A program made the position numbers and the translations under genes. The notes beneath the pieces are model-generated. The model saw only the letters and a program-made list of their open reading frames with translations. It made no database searches and was not told the origin of the DNA. A stretch of 49,658 nt of DNA, taken from Bacteroidota bacterium (GTDB lineage Bacteria > Bacteroidota > JABWAT01). The stretch spans positions 1 to 49,658 of the forward strand of contig JAIUNL010000025.1 of assembly GCA_020161835.1 (NCBI GenBank), read 5' to 3'. Positions 8,344-15,396 of this stretch are shown here, piece after piece (within the stretch, counting starts at the first letter, position 1; each line of letters opens with the position of its first letter).

Positions 8344-8576
8344 AAACGATGATTTATTGGTAAGATGGATGTTAAGGAAGGTCAATTGAATGACCAGGCT
8401 AAAAGTAAGCTGAAAAGAGGACTGATTCAATTTTTGTTTTTTGTATTGCCATTCCCGTCCCTCCAGCGGGAGGGATCCATTTCACCCCTGTAATCCTAAG
8501 CTAATCCATCTCGCCAGTATTTAAACGGCTGTCATCCCTGACTTGATCCGGCTAACGAAGTTCTGCAAAGCTCATC

Positions 8577-8795
8577 CATCCCACCGTTTCCCCAAACTTC
8601 CTTTGTCTTCGACGACCCCCTTTTGACGGCACAAAAGGGGGCAAAATGCCTTTCCGCCGCTTTCCATCTTTGGCTTATGACTACGTTTCATATCGGAACC
8701 CGGCGAACTCATCAGGCTTCGCCTGACTCAAACACGCCGGCTTCTGACCGATATTGCACTTGTCATTGGCGCCGATGGAAAGAATGGCGGTAAAA
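8577..8795. repeat. Structured inverted repeat, copy 2
   Basis: The inverted counterpart of 44-280. The 145-bp core is 8651-8795. The flanking hairpin is at 8616-8641 with stem CCCCCTTTT/AAAAGGGGG and an 8-nt loop. In copy 1 the same hairpin reads GGTACTTTT/AAAAGTACC, so both arms changed together and pairing was kept. The rest of the gap 8344-9355 holds decayed palindromes near 8451-8475 and 8533-8550, the repeats at 8846 and 9109, and no supportable gene. Confidence 0.85.
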
Positions 8796-8845
8796 TGCAG
8801 AATGATACCTATTTTCCGCACGGAATCTGGGAATAGAAATAAAGG

Positions 8846-8940
8846 AGATTTGTGGCCGTGCGGTTTTTATTGATGGATCATTTACCCCGGGTTTAAAACC
8901 CGGGGCTACAAACATATCACCCTTCTGGGGTGAGGAGAAA
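8846..8940. repeat. Double-hairpin repeat, copy 1
   Basis: Begins AGATTTGTGGCCG and continues to a stem CCCCGGGTTT/AAACCCGGGG, then CTACAAACATATCACCC, then a second small hairpin (TCACCC...GGGTGA). It is a direct copy of 9109-9230, sharing the non-stem sequence but with a different stem. A further small palindrome, CCCCATCGGGG followed by TGACCTATTTGTAG, comes right after at about 8953-8978. Confidence 0.8.
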
Positions 8941-9108
8941 CTGCTATTCGAAACCCCATCGGGGTGACCTATTTGTAGAATGTTGAACAATAAAAATCCC
9001 AACCGCCCGACCGCAAATCTGGAATCTTGGCATAACCTATTTCCGGGCGGAACAGGTACAAATGCAGTGTTTCTCCTTTCGCACAGAATAAACATTTAGA
9101 AATAAAAA

Positions 9109-9230
9109 AGATTTGTGGCCGTTCGGACTATGTTGTTGGTTCGTTTACCACGGTCACCTCGATACTCAGCCTGCGGCTGAACTCGGTGACCGTGGCTATA
9201 AACATATCACCCATTCTGGGTGAAGAGAAA
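9109..9230. repeat. Double-hairpin repeat, copy 2
   Basis: Same frame as 8846-8940: AGATTTGTGGCCG at the left and CTATAAACATATCACCC at the right. The stem is replaced by CCACGGTCACC/GGTGACCGTGG with an inner CAGCC/GGCTG hairpin. Conserved linkers plus swapped stems point to a structure-defined repeat. Confidence 0.8.
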
Positions 9231-9293
9231 AGAAAATGCAAAGAAAAGCAGTCAATATGTAGGGTCTTAAATTGGAATCCAAATTACCTAGGT

Positions 9294-9323
9294 GGGATGG
9301 ATGCCCGTCTTCACGGGCATGGC
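9294..9323. repeat. Palindromic repeat, ATGCCCGT variant
   Basis: Stem ATGCCCGTCTTCACGGGCAT identical to 3791-3810, preceded by GGGATGG. It lies just past the stop of the second MDR gene. Confidence 0.85.
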
Positions 9324-9355
9324 AAAACAAAATTATTGTCTGGATCACTTATGCT

Positions 9356-10282
9356 TTATTCTTCAGCTATTCTGATTGCTACATTTCCTTTTTTATGACC
9401 CGAATCAACATATCGGTGTGCTTCAACAATTTCTGCCATGGCATAGGTTCTGTCCATAACCGGCTTCAGTTTATTTTCCTCAATCAGTTTTTTTAGGTAC
9501 GGTAAATCTTCTGCCATTATTTTCGGAAGGAAATAGTTATTTAGAAAAACGCCATGCTTTTTTAGAATTTTTCTGCAGGCTGAAGCGCTTGATTTCATCA
9601 CGGCATCATAGACAATATCAAACTGACCCTGATGTTGGGTGAAATCTTCTTTTGTGTAATCAATTACGTGGTCGGCGCCGATCGAATTTACCAAATCAAA
9701 ATTGGCAGAACTGCATACCGCAGTTACTTCCGCCCCATAATACTTTGCAAGTTGGATGGCGTAAGTGCCCAGACTTCCTGATGCACCATTGATCAGGATT
9801 TTTTGTCCTTTACTGATTTTGGCTTTTTGCAGGTTTTTCAGAACGGTAAGTGCACCAGCAGGAACTGTAGCTGCTTCTGTGAAAGAAAGGTTTTCAGGCT
9901 TTAGGGTAACCAAACTCTTTCGTTCCTGGGTTCCATCCTTAACTTTCTCAGGCAGGCACCTGTATTCGGCATAGCCTCCCAGTCCGAATCCTGTCAGGGC
10001 AAAAACCTCGTCACCCGGTTTAAACAGGGACACTTTTTTACCAACACTTTCAATGATCCCCGAAATCTCTAACCCCAGGATCAAATTCTTTTTCGGTTTA
10101 AACAGTCCGAACATAAGCCGGACCAAAAACGGATCAACTCTTCTGATACGGGTATCACCGATGTGTGCCGTTGTCGCCATAACTTTAATTAAAACTTCAT
10201 TGTCCTTCGGGATCGGCTTATCAATTTCCTTTATCTGGAGGACTTCAGGCGGACCGTATTGCGTACAAATGATTGCTTTCAT
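9356..10282 (-). CDS. MDR-superfamily NAD(P)-dependent oxidoreductase (paralogue)
   Basis: A 308-residue zinc-independent MDR enzyme closely related to the gene at 343-1305. Shared blocks include KPxPKDNEVLIK, FKPGDEVF, ILINGASGS(L/I)G, QLAKYYG and VIDYTKEDFTQ. The dinucleotide-binding loop is near residue 158. Middle and C-terminal parts have diverged, so substrate range probably differs. It follows the seven-gene lipid operon on the same strand with a gap of about 90 bp but is likely separate, as no overlap coupling is seen. Confidence 0.9.
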   Translation of the reverse strand: MKAIICTQYGPPEVLQIKEIDKPIPKDNEVLIKVMATTAHIGDTRIRRVDPFLVRLMFGLFKPKKNLILGLEISGIIESVGKKVSLFKPGDEVFALTGFGLGGYAEYRCLPEKVKDGTQERKSLVTLKPENLSFTEAATVPAGALTVLKNLQKAKISKGQKILINGASGSLGTYAIQLAKYYGAEVTAVCSSANFDLVNSIGADHVIDYTKEDFTQHQGQFDIVYDAVMKSSASACRKILKKHGVFLNNYFLPKIMAEDLPYLKKLIEENKLKPVMDRTYAMAEIVEAHRYVDSGHKKGNVAIRIAEE

Positions 10283-10372
10283 TTTTGCTTACCTAATATT
10301 TTGAGGATGCATTTCCTTGTGATTATGACACGAAAACCGGATTTGTCATCCGAAGTAAATGGTACTTGGATA

Positions 10373-11938
10373 TTACTCAGAATCTTCTTTTATCATTTCA
10401 AGAAGCTTACTGTAATCAATTTTTGAATTGTGACGTGGGTCAGTTGGGAGTTTACTGAAAATCCGGAAGTTTGGCTTTTCTGGTAAATAAGCTGACAATT
10501 TGGTTTCCATTTCAGTTTTCAGGTCGTCAGTAAATTTGGTTCCTTCAAGTGCCAGAGCCAGATACAATTTATCACTTTTTTTAATCAGCGCTGAATTTTT
10601 TACTTCGGGAAAAGATGAAAGAATAATTTCAGCCGGGAAAGAAAACAACATCCGATTCTTCCAACGGATTGCCGAATTAGCCCTGCCTGTCAGGAATAAC
10701 CGACCATGATCATCCAAAAAACCGGCATCTCCGGTTCTGTGCCAGACAGATTCTGCCGTTCTGATTTTATTTTTTACTTCTTCTTCCGGTTGATTAAAAT
10801 AAGAAGTAAGCACATGGCTGCCCCTAACTACAATTTCACCGGTTTGGCCATATCCTAATTTTAGGTTTCTCAGGTCAGAATCAGATTGACAGGAAATAGG
10901 ATTTTCTGAAATAGGCAGGATTGCCAGTTCTATCTGTGAAACCGGTCTACCGGCAAGTAAGCCGCTGACGGAATTGGTTTCATTAAATCTGATAAAATCA
11001 TCCAATGGAAGTTCACTGATAGGTTCTGCTTCTGTTGAACCATAAACAATTGTTATCTGAGTTTTTGGAAAGGCCGCTTTCAGCTTTTTTGCCAGTGCAG
11101 GGAAAACCGGAGCTCCACCAATAAAAATCATTTCCGGTGGAGGAAATGCCGGTTGGACTTTCAAAATATGCTCAGTCAATTTTTGGAAAAAAACCGGAGA
11201 ACCTGTTACAGAATTTACTTTTTGTTTATTCCATTGGGCAAGAATTCTGGTCGGATTCACGTTTTCTGTTTTCAGGAAATCCATATCAGGAAGAAGAGTG
11301 GTAATCCCGGAAGCCAGATTATTCAAAACGAAAACAGGAAGAGTCGGCATATCAACCGATCCTTCAGAAAGATTTAACGTTTCACTTAATACTGAATGCT
11401 GTGCCAGTAAAAACTGGTGACTCCGGCTGGCAGCTTTCGGAAATCCGGTACTTCCGCTTGTGAGGGTGATTAAAGCGGGTGAAACAGGTTTAGGAGTCGC
11501 AATTTCTGGTTTTTGGGAGATTATATTTGTTCCGGATCCGGGAAACCAGTGAAAGGGTATTTGTCTGATTTCCCTGTTTAACAATCGCAATAAATGGGAT
11601 TTAGGAATTCCCCAGAACGCTTTGGGTCTGATAAAAACGGTGATTTCTGAAAGCCGGTTCCGTGTTGTCCATGCATCAGTGAAAACTGCTGTCATGCCTG
11701 AGTAAAAAATGGCGAGCAGAATTTCGTATAGCTGAATAGACATTGGAATGTAAACCAGAATACAATCGCCCTCATTCAGTCCCTGATTTTTTATAAAACC
11801 GGCAGTGTTTTTAACACGGTCAAGGAGTTCCCGGAACGTGACTTTTTCCTTTCCGGTCATGATCGCAATCCGGTCAGGATGACGTTCTGCACGTTTTTCA
11901 AGAACGGAGACAAGGTTTAAGCCAGGTTGATTTACCAT
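10373..11938 (-). CDS. OleC-like AMP-dependent acyl ligase/synthetase
   Basis: A 521-residue ANL-superfamily enzyme that activates a carboxylate as acyl-AMP. Core motifs are present: the P-loop LTSGSTGFPKAA near 157-168, YGSTEAEP near 310, HRTGDAGFLDDHGRL near 407 and a C-terminal lysine region DPRHNSKIDYSKL. The segment around TTLLPDMDF and the YGSTEA motif resemble OleC (beta-lactone synthetase) and its fatty-acyl-ligase relatives more than ordinary acetyl-CoA synthetases. Its ATG overlaps the stop of the GNAT-like gene by 7 bp, and it is the last gene of the seven-gene operon. Probable role: activating a fatty or isoprenoid-derived acid. Substrate is inferred only. Confidence 0.85.
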   Translation of the reverse strand: MVNQPGLNLVSVLEKRAERHPDRIAIMTGKEKVTFRELLDRVKNTAGFIKNQGLNEGDCILVYIPMSIQLYEILLAIFYSGMTAVFTDAWTTRNRLSEITVFIRPKAFWGIPKSHLLRLLNREIRQIPFHWFPGSGTNIISQKPEIATPKPVSPALITLTSGSTGFPKAASRSHQFLLAQHSVLSETLNLSEGSVDMPTLPVFVLNNLASGITTLLPDMDFLKTENVNPTRILAQWNKQKVNSVTGSPVFFQKLTEHILKVQPAFPPPEMIFIGGAPVFPALAKKLKAAFPKTQITIVYGSTEAEPISELPLDDFIRFNETNSVSGLLAGRPVSQIELAILPISENPISCQSDSDLRNLKLGYGQTGEIVVRGSHVLTSYFNQPEEEVKNKIRTAESVWHRTGDAGFLDDHGRLFLTGRANSAIRWKNRMLFSFPAEIILSSFPEVKNSALIKKSDKLYLALALEGTKFTDDLKTEMETKLSAYLPEKPNFRIFSKLPTDPRHNSKIDYSKLLEMIKEDSE

Positions 11939-12927
11939 GATATCCGGAACAGGTCATAATTCTGAATAGTTTTCTGATCTTTTGCCAGAATGTTAGCTGA
12001 TTTGTTTGAAACATGCATCAGAGCATGAATCATAGTCTCATAATTTCCGGCTGCTTTCCGGTAAATCATCCGGGTCAGAAAACTACCCAGTCCTTTATAT
12101 TCCGGCAGCGGATTAATTGCCAGTGTTTTAATGATGAGTCGTTTTTTTTGAGGTGAAAACAGATCAGGAATACAAAAAATGAACCCGACAGTTTCTCCTT
12201 TGTGCTTTGCAACTACAACATAATCTGAATTGATAATTCCCCGGATTTTCTGGTATTTCCCAAGAAATTCATCAAAGGAAATTGGAGAATAAAATTTATT
12301 GCCACTGAAACTGATCAGACAAAGATCAAAAATTGATTTCAGCTCGGTTTCAAACCTATCCATATCAAAACCGGCAAATTCAATTTCCTGATTGTAAAAA
12401 CGATCTGAAGAATTACCCAGGTGTCCGGCAATTACCTGAGTTTCTCCTTCTGTGGAAATATAAGTTTCAATTGGAATCCATCCGGAATTCTGCCAAAGAG
12501 AATGGTAAAAGGGCGGGTGGAGCAGGTCAAGAAAAAAGGGTGGATTAACGGGTGGTTTTATGAGGCGGTACTGATCCCAAGTTGTACCATTCATCGGACC
12601 TGTTACAGAATGAAATCCATTTTCCTTCGCATATTTTTGGATTTCTGAGGTTAGAAGCATCATGACTTCTTCAGAATTTACCGAATCAAAGTACCCGGCA
12701 ATGATATCCCGTTCACCCAGATCGCTGATGTCTGAATTTTTTAACAGGGCAGTTTTTGCAAGGCAGTCCATTCCGTCCATGACCGCAATCCAGGTCAGAA
12801 ACCAGGGCTGATGCTGAATGGCCAATTCAGATTCAGGCTTTACCGGATAACAGGCATACAGTTTTTCGGTTAGTTTATTGAAGGCCTCTGCCGGGAAGTC
12901 ATCCAATCCAAAACGGGAAATTATCAT
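11932..12927 (-). CDS. GNAT-like N-acyltransferase
   Basis: A 331-residue protein with a GNAT-type C-terminal half. YVVVAKHKGETVGFIFCIPD gives the beta4/beta5 hairpin, and a later IKTLAINPLPEYKGLGSFLTRMIYRKA segment resembles the acetyl-CoA pyrophosphate loop. The N-terminal half contains GPMNGTTWDQYRLI and NPPFFLDLLHPPFYHSLW, seen in a group of uncharacterised two-domain GNAT proteins. It could acylate an amine or a lipid headgroup. It overlaps the kinase-like gene upstream by ATGA (4 bp) and the ligase gene downstream by 7 bp. Exact reaction is unknown. Confidence 0.75.
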   Translation of the reverse strand: MIISRFGLDDFPAEAFNKLTEKLYACYPVKPESELAIQHQPWFLTWIAVMDGMDCLAKTALLKNSDISDLGERDIIAGYFDSVNSEEVMMLLTSEIQKYAKENGFHSVTGPMNGTTWDQYRLIKPPVNPPFFLDLLHPPFYHSLWQNSGWIPIETYISTEGETQVIAGHLGNSSDRFYNQEIEFAGFDMDRFETELKSIFDLCLISFSGNKFYSPISFDEFLGKYQKIRGIINSDYVVVAKHKGETVGFIFCIPDLFSPQKKRLIIKTLAINPLPEYKGLGSFLTRMIYRKAAGNYETMIHALMHVSNKSANILAKDQKTIQNYDLFRISW

Positions 12928-14309
12928 TTTAATATTCCGTAAGTAAGACCCATATAAGTTCCGAGAACAACAACTGAAAATCCAATACTCATGACCAGAT
13001 TGTACATCATGACGTCAATCCGGTGGTAAGATTCATGAATTTTGGCGTACACCTTTTCTGTAATCAGCGTATAAATGAAACCAAGCGGAATCACCGTTAT
13101 TGCTGCAGCCAGCAGGTTTAAATCCGGGTAAAAAAGTTGCTGAACCGGGTAAAAAACAAGAAACAGAATAAGCAGCCTGAGAATCTGATTCGGTTGAAGA
13201 AACCGATGAACCTGAATTCCGTTGGTTTTGAGCAGAATAATGTGCCTGCGCCAGAAAAGATCCAAAACGGAAACAACAGAAAAAATGTAAGGCACAATAA
13301 AAATTGACTGAAAATCAAGAAACAGATTTGCAATAAGAATCCAGATCAGCATGATTCCTAAAAGGTAAAAAACCGTTCGGATACGGAATCGTTTTGGATC
13401 CTGTTGCGATGTTCTTTTTAATCCGAATCCAAAAGTGGCCAGACAAAATGCTGTGGCAACCGGAATAAACCAGGGATAGTCAACAAGTCCCCACGATCCA
13501 TACGCCATCAGTCCAATCCCGACAAGAGCACTGAACCCAAACACCCTGGTTAGTTTTCCAATAAAAATGAAAGAAAAAAGTAACACGATCAGCAGAAGAA
13601 GCTGGAAAATCATTTCATCCTGAGTCTGTCTGGGATATCTCAGCAGGATGTAAACCGTGCCGACGGGAATGAAAAAGTTATCAGATCCTTTCAGGGAAAT
13701 CAGTTCAAATCCGGTAACCAATATGGCAACATATATGCCGCAAAGTGACGCTTTTACTGCCCCAACTTCTGTCAGGTGAAGCATACTTTGTTCGGTAATC
13801 AGAAACGTTGTCAGGAAAAAAATAACGGTTCCCTCAACACTTTTTCTTTCCTTTTCAATCAGAAATAAAAACTTGCCGTAAGTGGTCCCAACAAGTGCCG
13901 CCATTGAGTCTGAAATTGACAGAATCAACATACCAATCAGATAATAATCTGGCTGATGGTTCAAATTGGAGGCCAGCCAGGTAAGATAAACCGCAAAAGG
14001 GAAATAGATCCCCCCTGAAGAAGGTCTTTCAATTCCATGAACCGATTTCAGTAAATTGAGTTTCTTTGTAGAGTAAAGGATTCCAACAAACCCGAGAGAT
14101 AATATCAAAACCGACCAGTGGGACGTGAACAGGTAAGAAAATGAAAGGGTAACCATTCCGCCGGAGAAATGTACGAACTTCCGGGTTACTTCCACCGAAG
14201 GTTTAAGCAGAACCGAAATCAGTTCAGAGGTGACAAAAATGGAAATAAAAATTCCAGATATGATCAGAATTCTGAGCCATTCCTGATTGGGTATTGAAAA
14301 TTCAGCCAT
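12924..14309 (-). CDS. DGK1/dolichol-kinase-like CTP-dependent lipid kinase with extra membrane domain
   Basis: A 461-residue polytopic membrane protein. The first 210 or so residues match the SEC59/DGK1/phytol kinase family: RKFVHFSGGMV near 40, LSISDSMAALVGTTYGK near 130 and KSVEGTVIFF near 155. Enzymes of this family phosphorylate dolichol, phytol or diacylglycerol with CTP. From about residue 225 to the end there is a second block of about seven membrane helices that I cannot assign. The usual family length is 200-250, so this looks like a fusion. The ATG overlaps the stop of the BtaA-like gene by 8 bp. Likely role: phosphorylation of a lipid alcohol made by the operon. Confidence 0.82.
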   Translation of the reverse strand: MAEFSIPNQEWLRILIISGIFISIFVTSELISVLLKPSVEVTRKFVHFSGGMVTLSFSYLFTSHWSVLILSLGFVGILYSTKKLNLLKSVHGIERPSSGGIYFPFAVYLTWLASNLNHQPDYYLIGMLILSISDSMAALVGTTYGKFLFLIEKERKSVEGTVIFFLTTFLITEQSMLHLTEVGAVKASLCGIYVAILVTGFELISLKGSDNFFIPVGTVYILLRYPRQTQDEMIFQLLLLIVLLFSFIFIGKLTRVFGFSALVGIGLMAYGSWGLVDYPWFIPVATAFCLATFGFGLKRTSQQDPKRFRIRTVFYLLGIMLIWILIANLFLDFQSIFIVPYIFSVVSVLDLFWRRHIILLKTNGIQVHRFLQPNQILRLLILFLVFYPVQQLFYPDLNLLAAAITVIPLGFIYTLITEKVYAKIHESYHRIDVMMYNLVMSIGFSVVVLGTYMGLTYGILK

Positions 14310-15396
14310 TCTGTTTTTCCGAAATAAAAAAATGAGAATAGAACCAGGCCTGATCTATCCGATGGAGCTGTTCACTCAGAACTGAATCCGTTTTCCAGTT
14401 GGGTGTGAAACGGTCAAGATTCCGGTAAGCCAGTAAATTCCAGCAGGCAACTTTTGCCCCGGGTCCTGAAAATTGATGCAATTGGCCAGAAAGATTTTCA
14501 AATTCATCCTGCGACATATATTCAAAGATATCTGATAAATTAAACCGGGTAAACGCACCCGGGTATTTTTCAATGGCATCCTGCACGCCACCATGAAAGA
14601 ACTCCAGTTTATGCAGATTACCCCGGATGATATTAAAATTTTCTTCCCGCAGATAGTGGGGAAGTGCTGAATTGTAATTGCCGGTTAAAATATAAGTTAA
14701 ATAGGGATTATTATGAGTTGAGATTTCGGTGAAGGCATGCCGGGTTCTTTCAAGTATCATGTCGGACGGTGATTGTTCAGAATATTTAAAAAATTCGGCA
14801 TCCCGACCCATTTTTCCCATCACTAATTTACTGAAAAACAGTCTAAACAATCCCCGCCATAAGGCACTGTTCCACCTTTTAGAATAAAACTCTTTTTGCT
14901 GCTGGATTGATTTTTCAGCCAGCAAGTCAGTGATGGTCTTTCTGCTGTGAATAAAGGGAATGATCCGGGTTCCAAAAAATTTCAAATACTTTTCAAATTT
15001 TCCGCAGTGAATATATCCGTTCATGATCCAATCAGGGTGGGCATCCCAAAATGAAACTGATTCAGGCAGCATGCCGGATTTCAGGTTTTGAAAAACTTCC
15101 ATCCGGTTTTTGGAAGGGAGGATACCGGCAAATTCAAGGACTTCTTTATAATTTAAAGTTAAAAAAGCTGCTTTTCTGAGATCACAACATGCCAGCTGAG
15201 CGGGATTAAAATCAACAGCCACAACCTTTTCGGGATTTCCTGTTAAGAGGCTGAATGAATTGTCTCCGGCAGAGGCAACGGATAAAACAACCTGACCCTC
15301 AAGCGGATGAAGAGCTTTGAGTAAAAGGGCAGGATCTTCCCAGCAGTTAGCATACCTGATAAAATCAAACTTTGCACGGTTTCTGATTTCACTCAT
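14302..15396 (-). CDS. BtaA-like DUF3419 protein (3-amino-3-carboxypropyl transferase)
   Basis: A 364-residue DUF3419 protein. Start at the ATG at 15396, preceded by GAGGGAG; it overlaps the stop of the dikinase gene by 8 bp. The SAM-binding block VLSVASAGDNSFSLL (near 38) and VVAVDFNPAQLACCDLRKAA (near 61) is the hallmark of BtaA, which moves the 3-amino-3-carboxypropyl group of SAM to diacylglycerol in betaine-lipid synthesis. FNLSDIFEYMSQDEFENL near 290 is also family-typical. The methyltransferase partner BtaB is not in this window, so the product may be an unmethylated homoserine lipid or the acceptor may differ. Confidence 0.87.
   Translation of the reverse strand: MSEIRNRAKFDFIRYANCWEDPALLLKALHPLEGQVVLSVASAGDNSFSLLTGNPEKVVAVDFNPAQLACCDLRKAAFLTLNYKEVLEFAGILPSKNRMEVFQNLKSGMLPESVSFWDAHPDWIMNGYIHCGKFEKYLKFFGTRIIPFIHSRKTITDLLAEKSIQQQKEFYSKRWNSALWRGLFRLFFSKLVMGKMGRDAEFFKYSEQSPSDMILERTRHAFTEISTHNNPYLTYILTGNYNSALPHYLREENFNIIRGNLHKLEFFHGGVQDAIEKYPGAFTRFNLSDIFEYMSQDEFENLSGQLHQFSGPGAKVACWNLLAYRNLDRFTPNWKTDSVLSEQLHRIDQAWFYSHFFISEKQNG

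Noticed and set aside
8763..9095. Minus-strand 110-codon open frame in the gap
   Set aside because: It is made of palindromic repeats and has no protein-like conservation; the region is repeat DNA.
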